From the NCBI GenBank assembly GCA_963277665.1, contig OY728122.1:1543260868-1543324867 (forward strand): a stretch of DNA of 64,000 nt, given 5' to 3'. Below are positions 1 to 13,298 of this stretch, one piece after another. The translations under genes were made by a program, and so were the position numbers. How positions within the stretch are numbered: the stretch's first letter is position 1; each line of letters opens with the position of its first letter. The notes under the pieces were generated by a model that worked only from the letters and a program-made list of their open reading frames with translations, had not been told where the DNA came from and did no database searches. Source of the DNA: Viscum album. Taxonomy: Eukaryota; Streptophyta; Magnoliopsida; Santalales; Viscaceae.

Positions 1-1119
1 TATGAATTAATTTTTTTATTTTATTAAATTAAATTTCTAAAGGTGTCTAAAATTAATTTTATTATTGTCCATTGAAGGACATAAAAAGAAGTTATATTGA
101 GAAAATAATACTTCTAAACATACAAAGCCCTTTCTAGATATTATATATTTTTTCATTATTATGTTTTATTTATTAAAAAAAATTATAAATAATATTAAAG
201 AAGTGTTTATTTGTAATTGTATTATCATGTTTAATGACTATGTTATAACTGTCTCTTTTAATTAATTATTATAAAAAAATCAGTTTCGTAGAAACTCAGT
301 GTTGCGTGTAACATAATCCAAGTCAGCGTTTCATATAATGCTTGCCAATTTGGTGTTCCATGTAGCACAAACATATATTGGGGTATTTTATAAAGAAATA
401 TTACCATGGTGTAGCTTAAAAATCAAGAATAACTTGGTGCTCTCATATAACAGAAGCTATATTTAGTTTTATGTGAAATAAAAAATATAAAAAATGTTAA
501 ATTAATTTGGAAAAAAATATTACAAAATAACTAGAGGTGTTATAAAAAATAATCCTAAATGCAGAGAACTAAAATATTAGATTTTAGGGGTTTGTAAAAT
601 TTTATGCGTTTTTTGAGAAGAAGGGTAGAATATTGATTTTTTAAATTTTAGAATGAAATTTTGAATGTGTCATTGAATTTAGAACATGATTTTTAACATT
701 ATTTAGTGGATTTATAATCATACATGGTGGTGAGATCTTCCCATTATGTTTCAGGTGGTAGTGGAATTTCATTAATATTTATTTATTTATGTTATTCATA
801 TTTTTTATATTTTTTCTATTTGAATAAATAATTCATTTTGGGAGTTATTTTATATAGTGTCTCTAACATTTAACTATTATAATAATTAGAACCATATATT
901 TATATGATAACATGGAGATTTAGTTGAATTTAAGAATAAGTTTTAATTAAAGGAATTGAAAAGTCCAACCCGATGGGTGACATTAATAGAAAAAATAAAA
1001 GAAATTAATTGGTAGAATTGATAGAGGAGTTTAAAATAATTAAGTGAGTGAAATTAATTTTTTATTATTATAAATATATTAAAAATTATCCATCCTCTCT
1101 ATTCTCTCAAGAGTATATG
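1..1119. other. AT-rich flank with no gene
   Basis: About 1.1 kb of strongly AT-rich sequence with only short chance ORFs. It lies just outside the left end of the Ogre-type element, so before that insertion it was continuous with the sequence now starting at 31153. It may belong to the same old long terminal repeat as 31153-33459, but I see no motif here that proves it. Confidence 0.6.
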
Positions 1120-1124
1120 ACTGT
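1120..1124. repeat. Left target-site duplication of the Ogre-type element (ACTGT)
   Basis: Five bases just before the TG terminus at 1125. The partner at 31148-31152 is ACTAT, so four of five positions match, as expected for an old insertion. Confidence 0.55.
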
Positions 1125-3952
1125 TGTTTCTGACGCTTTCGTCGGGGTGCGTGCATCCGTCAAGCAGAGGAATCTCTACTATTACCCCGCATTCCTGATT
1201 TCAAAAGGCTTGGGCATGATCTTCCTGAGACACGTGGGCTTGAGGGAGATATTAGGATGAGACATGAGTGATGGGATTGAGCCTCATGGAGGCCTCCTAC
1301 GTATCCCTGTGGTGGGGAATCAAAGACCACATAGTTCAGATGGCGAATATAGTTTAACGTCATGCGGGACAGGTATGGGGCTTACACTTTCAGGTGGACC
1401 ATGGTGTTGGCGAACTGATATTGGGTCATAATGATCGGGTGGTGGGATTGAACCTCGTGGAGGCTTCCAACGTACCATGCTTTAGAACAGATCAAATTCC
1501 CCATAGTTCAGGATGGAATGCAGTTTAATGTCACGTGGGATGGGGGAATTTGGGGCTTACGCTCTGAAGCGGCCCAATGTGGTGGGGCTTGACCCTCATG
1601 GAGGCTTCCTACGTACCATGCCTTGACAGTGATCAAAGTCCCCATAGTTTGGGATGGAATGGGGCTTACTCTCTGAGACGACCCATGGTTGGAGTCAGTG
1701 AACCGACGTGAATAGGGACCTGGGGTCCAGTTGGATTGGGGCTTACACTCTGAGGTGGCACAAGGTCATGGGACTTGAACCTCGCAGAGGCTTCCTACAT
1801 ACCATACCTTGACATGGATGAAAGTCCTCATAGTTCGGGATGGGATGGAGATTACACTCTGAGGCGGCCCATGATTGTGGGGCTTGAACCTCATGGAGTC
1901 TTCCTATGTACCATTCCTTGAAGTGGATCAATGTCCCCATAGTTTGGGATGGGATGTGTCTTACACTCTGAGGCAGCCCAAGGTGGTGGGGCTTGAACCT
2001 CGTGGAGGCTTCCTACATACCATGCCTTGACATGGATCAAATTACCCATAGTTTGGGTGGATTGGGGCTTACACTCTAAGACATCCCATGGTGGTGGGGA
2101 TTGAACCTCATGGGGGCTTCCTATGTACCATGAATTGGTATGGATCAAAGTCCCTCGTAGTTCGGGTGGATTGGGGCTTACGCTCCGAGATGAACCATTG
2201 TGGTGGGGCTTGGACCTCATGGAGGCTTCCTACATACCATGCCTTGACATGGATCAAAGTCACCGTAGTTAAGGTATACAGTTTAACGTCATATGGGATG
2301 AGGGCATTTGGGGCTTAAGCTTTGAGGCGGACCAAGGTGTGTCATGGTCGACGCTCACTCTAAGTTCACGGGAGTCATTCTCGGTGTGAGAAATTATAGG
2401 TAGCAGGGACCTGGCGATCACGTCGCGAAGGGTGCGTCTGTGGGAAATATAGAGGGGCTTACGCATTGAGCATCCCATGGTGTTGAGACTTACTCCAGGA
2501 TGGATGCTTGAGGGTGACAAAGAGAAGCAGGGGAGGGATTTGGGACCGAATAAAGGAGGAGCCCCATACCCTGTCACTCCCTCCACTGGCCTTGGCACCA
2601 AAGAAGTGAGGAGGAGGATTGGTGCTGCCTCCTGCAACAAAATCTAGGGGCTTACACCAAGCTGGATGCCCTTCCCCTACGGACAAACGCCACTCCCAGA
2701 AGGAGGATATCATCCACTGTGGAGACCAGGGGGCATAGAGAATGTCCAAGGTGGGGTCGCTCCACGTGCGAGGCACGGGGCGAGGTCACAGTTTAACATC
2801 ATGTGCTGAGGACGAGGGTGCTTGGGAGTTTAACGTCCTGAAGCTCAGACGAGGTGGGTTTACTCCACACCCCTATGGTTTACATAGCTGGTACCCTCTG
2901 ATCCCTGTGAGGGGGAAGGCATCGGAAACGCCGTAGTGGGGGGGGGGGGTGTCATAGAGCGAACCATCGATGGGTCCACGTTAGCATGGCTATGCGAAGA
3001 AGATATAGCCGTTAGCGTGCCTATGCGAAGAACAATGAGGCGAAGCAATGCAACAGGAAGAATTGTCCAAGGGACTTTGAAGTTACATCGTACAAGCTTA
3101 AAAGGTCTTATGGGAAAACCATGTATGATGCAGATGCCCAAGGTGCACAAGACACCTGCGAATGGCACCCAGAAGAAGGGCATCAGGCGTTCGCACAAGA
3201 GGGCGCCCGAGGAGCACCGAGGTGAAGGGTCCTAGGGAATTGTGCACAACCCTTGAGGTTTTCATGAAATAAGGGGACCCTGCATAAAAAACCTGGGCTA
3301 GCACCAAATCAGTGATGCTTGCACGAAATAGGGGGGCTGAGGTTTTTCACGTGACTTGGAGGATTGGGCTCGAGGAGTATGAATTACGCGCAAGCGGTGG
3401 AGGCCGCACGCCAGGACAAGGGTGCGCACAAAAGAATTAATTACATGCAATTAGCCGGCCTATGTGGAATGGAAGGATTTTCACACAAGGGGGGAACCCT
3501 GGATGGATTAGAATTCAGTCTAAGCCATGGGTATCTCGCACGAATACGGATCCCAGGGTGACTAGGCGCGAAAATAACCGTACCTGAAGACCATATTGCA
3601 CATGCGTGGAAAACCGATTTCGTGCATGAGTGATGATTCAGATTCTTCAGCCTTTAAGAGGAAGGGTTCTCTTTCTATTTATAGAAGACCGGGGGTGTGA
3701 AATATAGGTCAGCATGAGACGGTGCGAAATTTAAACCTCGCTGGGTGCGGGCGCGAAATTATTTCACGCCTGCGCCTAGGACTCTTCGCGAATCCCAGAA
3801 CTTTCCACGTGGGACACATTTTTTCACACACTTCACCATTTTTTCTGCACAACACCTCTGGGCCCCCTGAACTGGGTCTCCATGTCCGAATATGACTTTT
3901 CTTTGTCGTTTAAAAACTTTCTTCAAAACATAATCACTTTTTGGCGTCTACA
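1125..3952 (-). repeat. 3' LTR of the Ogre-type element
   Basis: 2,828 bp, aligned by eye with 27536-31147. Shared anchors include the GACGCTTTCGTCGGGGTG block at the left end, the 108-bp repeat array, the GTTTAACGTCATGTG blocks, and the CTATTTATAG and TTTCGTCGTTTA-like parts near the right end. It lacks about 784 bp that the right LTR has between roughly 27620 and 28425. A 12-base G run sits at 2938-2949. Confidence 0.85.
1440..2290 (-). repeat. 108-bp tandem repeats within the 3' LTR
   Basis: The block GGAGGCTTCCTACRTACCATGCCTTGAC-like recurs with AGGCTT or its variants at about 1602, 1788, 1897, 2006, 2113 and 2223, so neighbouring units are 107-110 bp apart. Each unit also holds a TGGATCAAAGTCCCCATAG block and a TTACACTCTGAGGCG block. 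The same array is present in the other LTR (28610-29480). Because 108 is a multiple of three, minus-strand reading frames stay open across units. Confidence 0.85.
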
Positions 3953-3975
3953 AATGACCCCTCGGAATTGGAATG
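3953..3975 (-). other. Polypurine tract of the Ogre-type element
   Basis: On the minus strand the sequence reads CCGAGGGGTCATT directly before the LTR start TGTAGACG. The GAGGGG run is the likely plus-strand primer for reverse transcription. Its position against the LTR supports the minus orientation of the element. Confidence 0.6.
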
Positions 3976-6900
3976 GCGAGGGGTCACAACGGTCGGATTC
4001 TGTGGGAAACACTGAAATGCAAGGCTCTGTGGGGTCCATGCATGCAAAAATCTAGAGTGGCACGCAAAACCCAAGTGGGGCGTGGAATCTGCTTTTCGCT
4101 CCTGTGTGTAAACTGGGCGTTGCCTATAATAAGGGATGATCGTAATATCACTTTGTTTAATCATGGGAGTGTTAACCAAGCTTCGGGCATTCAAGATTTA
4201 AATCCTGATTTCTGAGGAGAAGAGGGAGGCCTGATCAAAGGAAGATGACCTTAGACCAATCAATGTATCGTCTTCTCAATGTGCTCTAGCGCATGAGCGA
4301 GGCAATGCTAGGGGCATTGGAATCAGTCCGAACATAGGGGAATAAAAAATGTGAATCACGTTACCCCAAATTCAGAACACTATGGGAGGGGCATGGCAAC
4401 AAAGGACGAATTTTGACCATGTTCGAAACAAAACATCCCTATTGCATTAGCTTGAAATGGGGACAAAAAATGAGGGTCGACCGCTGACCATGTTTGCAAC
4501 ATGGGACCTAACTCAAATATTGTCGATCATCATTCCGGAACGTTGGTCCAGGATAGCAGGCGGACCACAGGTCGAGCATCCATACTATTAGGGGGTCCCT
4601 TCAAATGTGATCAGTCTTCTATAATGTTGGCCCAGGACAACAGGTGGAGCATAGGTCGATCATCCATACTGTTAGAGGGTCCCTCAAAACGTGAAAGAGG
4701 TTGAGGATCCGAATAAAGGGGCACGCAAAGCGTGGAAAATGAAGTTGTGGTTTGTTCAAACAGATTCCAACACTCCTGTAAATACGCCACCTCCGTGGAA
4801 GCACATTGGGCGGGTACAATAATCTGATCATGGATCATCCCTACTTTTAGATAGGACCTCTCTGGTGAGGGAACTGTCACTTCCAAATTTCATTATGGGG
4901 CATCCTGAACTTGTTCGGGGCAAAGGTTGCTGTTACACAACTCCCCAAGAGGTTAGGCCAAGGGGCCGATAGTGACGGGGGATTGGATTGGTGATCCCTG
5001 GGGCTGGAACCGAGATGAAATGTCTGGGCCTTCCTACATATCCCATAAAAATGGGAATCAAGCCACACGTAGTTTTGGAAAGGGTCTTAGTTTAAGGTCT
5101 TAGAACTCGGACTGGGGTTTGGTAAGGAATGTAGGAGACACATGGTAAGGTGATTAAGAAACTCGACGTAAATGAGGATGAGGTCCACATCATCACCATG
5201 TGTTCCCTCAGGAAGTGTTTAGGTCAAGGGACCGAACCCAAAAGTTAGGATGGGCCTGTGGGGAAGTGACCGGGAATTCCTACATATCCCATAAGGATGG
5301 GAATCAAGACATACGTAGTTCTGGGTAGCATCATGGTAAGGTACCCGTGCAATGGATGAAAGGGGCATGTGGGTCTAGCTCTCGCACCAAAAGAAGCAGC
5401 ATTTGATGTATCTCGTTTGTCCTTTAATGTGAATGGTTTTTTTGTGAAGTGACCGACCTAGGATAGAAATTTCTGGAATCTCCACAAGAATCAAGCCGTA
5501 TATAGGCATTGAAAAATGGTATGGTAGATAATTGATACCCAACATGATTTCCCCTCTGATGAGGTAATCAGAATGCTGTTCCGTTTTTCATTGTGCGGCC
5601 AGGACGATATTATCACAGTTTAGAGTCATGTGATTGGACCCAACAACATAGTTTAAGGTCATATGGCTTGAACCTGAGGGAATGCACATGAAACGATAAA
5701 GCATACCTGACGTGAATGAAAACGATGTCCACAACATCACAATGCATGATTCCGAGAGAGGAGCCTCGGGCTGGGAGGCCAGTGAGGGTCAGAGAATAAG
5801 GGGAAGAAGAAACTAGCTTCCAGCTAAGATGGACCTGAAATGCAATGTCTGGGTGATCCCACGTATCCAATGGGGATGATGATCAAGCCAAACATTACCC
5901 TTAATGAAGATCTTATTTTATGGTCTTAGAACTCGGACCGTGGGAGCCTCGAAGGATTCTGTATTATAACTTTTTCTGCCTGATGTGTGGAGGTGCACTG
6001 AGGGATAGTGCCAAGAGTCTCAAGATTCCACCTAGACGTGACGGGGTGGATCACAATGTGAATCATGTAACCAAAATTGAAGGCCTGAAGGGGTTGGAAT
6101 GACGATGGAGGATTACTCTTGACCATGTTCGCAACACGACATCCTATCGCGTTTGCCTGAAATAGGGACAAACAAATGAGCATCAACCACTGACCATGTT
6201 CGCAACGCGGGATTTGTATCAATTTTTTGTCTGAAACCCTCGGGGGCATTGGCCCGTAATGGTAGGAGAGACCTTAGGCGTGGTATCCATGCTGTTTTGG
6301 GGGTCACTACAGGTGTGAAAGATAACTATGGCCCAAATGGAGGGGAACATGATGCTTGAAAAGTTGATGGAAGCTTTCCCTAGTTGAATCCGACACTCCA
6401 GCTCCTAGACCAGAGTACGCTTAGACACATGGGCGAACAACTGCAAAGGGTCGAGGGGCTCAATTTGAGAGTAGCCAAGAGATGGCGCATTCCTAGGAGA
6501 ATGGGGGGGGGGGGCAGGGTTTCAAAACCCAATGCGAAGGAGGGCATAAACCTACACCGCACCTATATAACCCCCTCATGGAGAGGAACATGCCAAGGGT
6601 CCTAGGTGAGTGGGAGATCAGTAGATCTCTAAGAGATGGGGATAGACACGAAATCTAGATGCTCAGGAAATCCTACATATCTGATAAGGATGGGAATCAA
6701 GCCACACATAGTTGTTGAAGATACAGTTTAATGACATGCGGGACGACATTCAATTTAACGTCATGCATGATGACATACAGTTTAACGTCATGCGTGACAA
6801 CATACAGTTTAACGTCATATGGGATTAGTGTGTAGTTTAATGTCATGCAAGACGATATACAGTTTAAGGTCGTGCCGGACCGTAAACCAGTTTATGGTCA

Positions 6901-7089
6901 TGGAGGACCCTAGTCCAATTTAAGGTCATGGGGGACCATAAAGTCCCAAATGTAGGACCAAATGCAATTTAATTTCATGCATGACCAAGTTATCAGGCAA
7001 AGTATGGCTTGAGGAACTTGGCATTGGTGGGAGGAGTTATACACTCACCATCCATGGTCACTAGGGAGTATGCTCTATTGGGATAAACC
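3976..7089 (-). other. 3' untranslated region of the Ogre-type element
   Basis: About 3.1 kb between integrase and the 3' LTR with no convincing ORF. It carries scattered copies of an LTR-related motif (TCCTACATATCCC, then GGGAATCAAG and CACACGTAGTT), for example near 5030-5075, 5275-5330 and 6665-6715. The phrase GGTCTTAGAACTCGGAC occurs twice (about 5091-5110 and 5922-5940). A 12-base G run is at 6503-6514. Repeat-rich 3' UTRs are typical of this lineage. Confidence 0.65.
6718..6990. repeat. Tandem array of about 30-bp units with GTTTAACGTCATG
   Basis: About eight or nine diverging copies of the pattern ACAGTTTAACGTCATGCGGGACGA follow one another with a spacing of roughly 30 bp. The right-hand copies are the most diverged. 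The same core occurs singly in both LTRs (for example near 1350, 1515, 2280, 28556, 28732, 29488 and 29997), so the array was probably built from a motif already spread in this element. Confidence 0.8.
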
Positions 7090-8090
7090 TTATGAATAAT
7101 GAAAGGTCCTTACCATTTTGGCTCCAACATGGGTGGTTTCCTGCCGGGGATCATTAGCACCCTAAGGGATAATACCAAATCACCTTGAAAGAAAGAGCAT
7201 AGGTGAAGCTTATTGTTGAAAGCTCGAGCCATCCTGCTTTGAGGGCTTTCTAGGTTGTGCAGGGCACGAAGCCTATTCTCATCCAGTGCTTCCAATTCTG
7301 CTATATGAATTTCAGCCACTCTATCCGGTGCTTGTTGGTCGTAGACTGTTGTGCGCAATGAGGGCAACAGAATATTAATGGGCAGGATGACCTTAGTTAC
7401 ATATAGTAGGGAATATGGGGTCATCTGGGTGGAATTACGAGTCATCATCTGATAGGCCCAGAGGACATTGGGGAGCTTATCCGGCCAACTCTTCTTGTTC
7501 TGACCAACTATTTTTTACAGAATGTTAGAGAGGGTTTTATTGAATGCCTCAATATGTCCATTTGATTGAGCGAGATAGTAGGAGGTATGGTTAGAACGGA
7601 TGTTGTACTTGGTGTACAATGTTTTCAACTCGGCTGCTAGAAATTTGGTGCCAGTATCGGTGAGGATAGCGTGAGGAACCCCAAATAAATGGATGATATT
7701 GGAACTCACGAAGCCAATGCTAGAATGTGCCTTGACCTCCCTGAGTGGAATTTCCTCTGCCCACTTGGAAAATAATTCCGTAGCGGTCAGAATGAATCAA
7801 CATTGGCAAGACATTTCTGGTGGGTATGGTCCTACGACATCCAACCCCCAGACTACAAAGGGACAAGATTACTTGGTAGTATGGAGAGGCTCTAGTGGCT
7901 GATGCAAAAAGTTAGCATGAACTTGGCATGCATGGAACCTCTTGGTGAACTCGATGCAGTCGTGGATCATGGAGGCCCAAAAATACCCTAATCTATGAAT
8001 CTGGTGAGACAGTTTTGGCCCAGCCTGATGGGAACCACAGGAACCAGCGTGAACCTCTTGCATGACCTATGGAATCTCAACCCCTTGAAT
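7090..8090 (-). pseudogene. Integrase of the Ogre-type element (decayed)
   Basis: Minus-strand reading gives, in order: a zinc-binding region (8063-7900) with the HAGSCGSH-type histidines and a HACQ ending; the core with TDTGTKF (second catalytic Asp) and HIEAFNK (catalytic Glu) at 7709-7515; and a C-terminal part with LDENR, QSRMARAFN and GDLVL at 7448-7110. In the zinc finger the first expected Cys of the CxxC pair reads Phe (KRFHAC). Frame changes separate the three pieces. It would have inserted the cDNA into the genome. Confidence 0.85.
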
Positions 8091-8795
8091 CGAACATAGG
8101 AGAATACCATCAAATCCGAATTTATAGAGGATCTGCTTAAGGATGGGACCACTCTGGAGAGTAAACTATAGCACGCGGCGTCGAATTCTCTCGTGCTAGG
8201 CCCGGTATGATGGGAGATTACCGTGTTGGAGGTATTAGACAAAGGGTGTCCTCCAATCGACAAGCACTTCGATCACCACATCTGGATGACTCGGGGGTCC
8301 TGACGCAGAGGCATCGACGGTAATATGGTTTACCAATGGGATGTCATCACCATCCGGAGTAACAAGATCAATGACTCTCCGATGCACCATGTGGATAATT
8401 AGATCATCCTGCTCAGGGTCTACAAGTGATGCAGCTAGGTTGGCCAAAACATTTGCTCGATCGTTCTGTGACCGAGGGACATGGATAACCTCTGGCCGAG
8501 AAGGGAACTATGCCATTAGCTGGAGAGTGCGTTCTAAAAATTTTACAAGCTCTGGCTTCCTGACAACGTAGTTTCCATTGTCCTACTTAATAACTAGCTT
8601 AGAGTGCCCTTTTACAAGCAAATAGGGCATGCTGTTCTCAAGGGATAGCTCGAGACCAGTAATGAGGACCTGATACTCTGCCTTGTTGTTAGTGAAACCT
8701 TCTGATAACAGGAATGAGTAAGGTAGCATGGCTTGCACTGAGGTGATTAAGACGATATATATACCTACTTTGTTGATCCTAGGATCATTGAGCCT
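8091..8795 (-). pseudogene. Second (archaeal-type) RNase H of the Ogre-type element, cut by the Athila insertion
   Basis: The minus-strand frame from 8795 reads through NNKAEYQVLITGLELS, then VKGHSKLVI, then HVPRSQNDRANVLANLAAS, which is the pattern of the additional RNase H of Tat-lineage elements, ending with DWRTPFV near 8240. The expected GDS motif reads GHS, so a catalytic Asp is lost, and there are in-frame stops. The upstream end stops exactly at the AGCCT target duplication of the Athila element and should continue at 19688. Confidence 0.75.
8791..8795. repeat. Left target-site duplication of the Athila element (AGCCT)
   Basis: Perfect match to AGCCT at 19683-19687. It marks the insertion point inside the Ogre-type pol region. 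Confidence 0.9.
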
Positions 8796-10527
8796 TAAAA
8801 GAGCACTATCGTGGATGCCCTCAAATGTTTAGTGTGATTTTGGGGTACTTAGGTGCAGCAGAGTTGCTGACCAAGGTCGTCTCTTAAAGGAAGAGTTGAA
8901 TTAAAACAACTTTTTAGAGGTATTATAGAAATAAAATAAAATAGAATAAAAACACTACTTGAAAGTATGGGGGTAGTTGTTTATAGTTTATAAAACTTGA
9001 AGAAGTTTGTTGGAAGAAGATTTCATTTTTTTGTTTTTAATTTTGAAATGAAATTTGATTAAAAAGACACAACAAGAAGATGTTTTTTTGAAAATATTTT
9101 AAAAGGCGTAATCCATATAACTCTACCTCTTCACTCTATTATTAATCATTAAAATTTCAATTAAAATTCACTTAATTATGATCCCTTAATTTGTTAAATC
9201 CCGAACCCTACGATAATTAACTTTACCATGAAGATGAAGTGAATTTAACCCTAGGCTAACTTCAGAACATGCAATCACAACAACCTGATTTGATTCATGT
9301 TCTAAGATTAGATTATGTTAAGTGGTAAATTAATGCACATATAAATTTTGTAAATGAGGACTAATTGAGTTTAGGGATTATGTTTGAACTCTACAAATTA
9401 ATCGCATGTGGTTTTGAATTACCGGTTAAGGTTGCGCTCTCACATTTCACACAATTCCCGACCTCACATGTTTTGTGTTAACTATTAAATTGCTTTCTTA
9501 GTTTCATTTAAATTAAAAACTCAATTAATATATCATAATATGTGAATTACGTTAGCTCATTTATTCAAAATAAATGAATGAATAAGGATAGAGGTCGATC
9601 GATTACTAAAAATAACTACTCTTCCATAGGTGGTGTAATCATCATAGAAGCGAATTGCATTTGCAAAGGTTTATAATGGATATAACCCAATAACTCTTAT
9701 AATCAAGAATTCCAGCCCAAAGAGTAAGATTAATAGAAGAATAAATTTAAACAAAACAGAAGAAAAGAGAATAAATAAAATAATAACAAAGAAGTTTAAA
9801 ACACAAATGAAAATATTACAACGTGACGAAGAGAAGGAGGCTTCGATGATGGGATCCTTGCTTCAAGAGCTAAAACTCTTACAATGGTTGGAGAATTTGG
9901 GTGAAGTAAATTCTTCTTTTCCTCAAATATCCTAATGCACGTCACAACCCCACCAAATTAGAAAAAAACCAATTTATAGAGTGGTGGGGAGGCTAGGTTC
10001 ATAGTGGTTTCAAGTGTGAATGGAGAATCTCAGACAAATATTTTATTCCAAATTGAACCTCCCATTTGACCACAAAACGCGTTAATTGGCCGGCCTTTCA
10101 TAAGTATCATATGTGAGGATATGGGTCCTCTATATCCTATAAAAATTTGGGCTCAATCAAAGCCTATATTAAGGATTTATGGCCGAAATACAAGATCTTC
10201 TTTATTCCGGCATGTACAACCCACCTTTGAATTTATGACCCAATTACGCCATCCAGATGCATTATTTTTATCTAGTGTCCTGAATAAAAGTTGTATCCCA
10301 TTAAGTAAGGAACATAGTTACAAAATAGTAAGTTCAAATAATTCAAATGAAAATATTTATGATTGAAATACTATAGTGATTTTGAAAGGGTAAAACTGGA
10401 ATTTTCATCAAATATTCAAATGAATGATCTAATCCCAAATACATTCTAATTGAACATATTTAACACAATGTGAGGAAATTATATCATTTATTATCAGTAA
10501 AATATTCAATAAAATAGGGTTTTATCA
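8796..10527 (-). repeat. 3' LTR of the Athila element
   Basis: 1,732 bp matching 17942-19682 nearly end to end (starts TAAAAGAGCACTATCG, ends TTTTATCA on the plus strand). By eye the two copies differ at several percent of positions. The plus-strand TG end has become TA here. ORFs inside are chance. Confidence 0.93.
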
Positions 10528-10545
10528 ACTCCCACACACTTACCC
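10528..10545 (-). other. Polypurine tract of the Athila element
   Basis: Minus strand reads GTGTGTGGGAGT directly before the LTR start TGATAAAA, matching the usual Athila junction. Confidence 0.75.
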
Positions 10546-12332
10546 TTTTGCACTCCTGAGCAAAACCTCATATCAAGTAAACATCAATATCAAATCAAAA
10601 CCAATTTTAAAACACATATCCTTGAGATCAAACAATTACACACCAAGAAACAAAAGATATCATGCCTTATAAAAAATCATTATTTCAAGTTCTCTATTTA
10701 TATCATTAAATATATTTCCAATTCATTTATCCTCCCATGCACAAAACACTTACCTCACTTGAATTTTCTCTTATCACACAAATATCATTTTTTTTGCAAT
10801 GTCTTTCTCATCCAAACTCATACAAGGGTCACCATAGGCTTGATAAATTCCTACATAGCCACTCGATGTGAGTCAAAGACATATGTTTATCATGATGTTT
10901 TTTCAGGATTTTTCTGTTGCTTTCGGTTGGTAGGATTTAGATGTGAAAAATTCTGAGGCTGAATGAGGAGGGCTTGACTCTTTTTGAAAAAAAATTGCAT
11001 TAATCTAATTTTCACTTAAATATAGTCTCCTCATCAATCCCCATAGTATCAATTTAGCTCCATAATCATGAAAATTCATGGAAAGTTTACACCACTCATC
11101 ATTTCTGCAGTAAAAATTTCAATCTTCTCGAACATGATTTTCTTAAAAGCTCCAGATAGGCACAACTTTCCACCTCAATTAGAAGCTCCAGAAAAGGCAC
11201 AACTTCACTTGTCATGAAAGCTCCAGAAAAGGAACAACTTTCAATATAATTACTTTCTTCAGCAAAAAACACATCTCTTTAGAATTTAATTTTCCTCCCA
11301 AAGTATCACAGAATGTGGTAGCACAACACAAGATAGATTCCCCCATACTTAAGCTCAACTAGATTATGCAATTTCACTTAAAGAGTTGGTTGGATAGGGA
11401 AAATTGGCTTGTAATGTGGCTAACCTAATAGGTTGTGCATGTATTCTTAGGGATACAAGGATTAAATGTTCAAGGTAGGCCATTATAAAAAAATATTCTT
11501 TGAAATAAGGGCTTTAATACCAAACAAATGCCTCAATTATTTAAACATAAGTACCTCAAACCCTCAAGTTTTGATAGGAATAAATCAAATTCTGGTTAAA
11601 TCAAGCATGGTTTGGTTCCCTCAAGAAGTTAGGTGAATGTAAAGAATATTAAAATAATGTTTTAGAAGCCTCACATGAAAGTGATTTCAAATATAAAGAC
11701 TGTGAGATGTGGCATGGGATTCAAAATTCAATGTACTTTTCACGAAATTACTAAATATTTGAACTTGAAACAAAGTCATTTCAGCATTCATTTAAGCTTA
11801 GTTTCATGGGATAAATTGTTTCACTCATTGATATGCATTTCAAAATTGTGATGAGAATCATTTCATCTCAAAAATTTCAAAAACACAAAGGAAATTGAAA
11901 AATAAACACACAAAATTTGAAAAACACACAATTTTTTTGTTTTTTTTGTTTTAAATAGGAAAATAATTGAAATTACTAAACTAAAAGGTTACCTCCCCCA
12001 CACTTAAAATATTGCATTGTCCTCAATGTGAACCCATGTGATGATATATGCACATGAAATGTAGAATTTTTAAATAGGACAAATAATATAAAAGTGAAAG
12101 GGTTAGGAACAGCCTGATGTACTCAAGTGATGATGGGATCATGTAGTGTGATAAAATCTACTACATCAATAGGAAATCCCTCAATGTATCTCTTCAAACA
12201 TTTCCCATTGACTGTAAATATCCTTCTTGTGTCCTCTTGTGTGATCTACACTGCACCATAAGGGAAAACAGTAGATACAATATAAGGACCTAACCATCTA
12301 GAACGCAACTTACCATGCATCAACTTCAATCA
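10546..12332 (-). other. Athila 3' region without a recognisable ORF
   Basis: About 1.8 kb between integrase and the 3' LTR. Many Athila elements carry an envelope-like ORF here, but no convincing one is visible, only short plus- and minus-strand ORFs of chance length. Three partial copies of an AAGCTCCAGAWARGCACAAC block lie at about 11150-11240. Confidence 0.6.
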
Positions 12333-13289
12333 TTAACTGTAGATAAGGACTTTCTCTCCAACATGAAACCCCCTTTGTTGGATCATTCTATCATGAGATG
12401 TTTTTGATCTTTCCTTGTAGATCCTTGAGTTCTCATATGAAGACAATCTAATCTCCTCAAGCTCTTGAATTTGCAGCTTCCTTTGGATTCTAGCTTGGGC
12501 CAGATCCATGTTGCATTTATTTATAGCCCAATAAGCCCGATGCTCAACTTCCATGGGGAGATGACACGCTTTCCCAAAAACAATCCGAAATGGGGACATA
12601 CCAATGGGTGTCTTGTATGCTATCCTATAAGCCCACAATGCATCATCCAAGTGCTTGATCCAATCCTTCAAATTTGGCTGCAGAGTTTTCTCCAAAATTT
12701 GTTTCAATTCCCTATTTGAAACCTCAGTCTGTCCATTTGTTTGAGGGTTGTATGGTGTTGATGTTTTGTGTGTCACCCCATACTTCCTAAGAAGGGAAGA
12801 AAAATTCCGATTGAAGAAGTGTGTCCCTTGGTCACTAATGATGGAATTTGGTACTCTAAACCTACATAAAATTTGAGCCTTGACAAAATCCACTACAACA
12901 TGAGAATCGTCAATCCTGATGGCCTTATCCTCCACCCATTTACTCTCATAATCAACAGAAACCAAAATATAAAAAAATCCAAATGAACTTGGAAAAGGAA
13001 CCATAAAATCAATGCCCCATACATCAAAAATCTCACATAATAGTATGGGTTGTTGGGGAATCTCATGTCTCCTAGAAATGTTCCCAGTGTGTTGGCAACG
13101 AGAGAATGACTTACAAAACACATGGGCATCATGGAATAAGATAGGCCAATATAATCCAGAGTCTAAAACTTTCCTAGCTGTCCGTTGGGGTCCAAAGTGA
13201 CCACCATAAGAAAGATTATGACAGAAATGAAAAATAGACTCAAACTCATGATCGGGAACACACCTCTTATTGACTTGGTCACTACACAT
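12333..13289 (-). pseudogene. Athila integrase
   Basis: A 318-residue open stretch with the integrase zinc-binding region at the start (a CHN...GGHFG block, then [13 protein letters not shown]; the first Cys of the CxxC pair is replaced), the core with WGIDFM (first Asp), ISDQGTHF (second Asp) and QTEVSNRE (Glu), and the C-terminal DALWAYR and TPIGMSPF blocks. All three catalytic acids are present. It should be joined to the upstream pol part, but an in-frame TAA at about 13298, inside the conserved WDDP...CSD junction, separates them. Confidence 0.9.
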
Positions 13290-13298
13290 GCGCCAGAG

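Noticed and set aside
1160..3561. Numerous 60-120-residue ORFs inside the left LTR as host genes
   Set aside because: They lie in a repeat present in both LTRs, open by the 108-bp period, and match no protein family.
6718..6990. CRISPR-like array
   Set aside because: The units are contiguous diverged tandem repeats without unique spacers, in a plant retroelement.
10121..10956. Plus-strand ORFs in and beside the Athila 3' LTR
   Set aside because: Antisense to the element, short, and not conserved in the other LTR.
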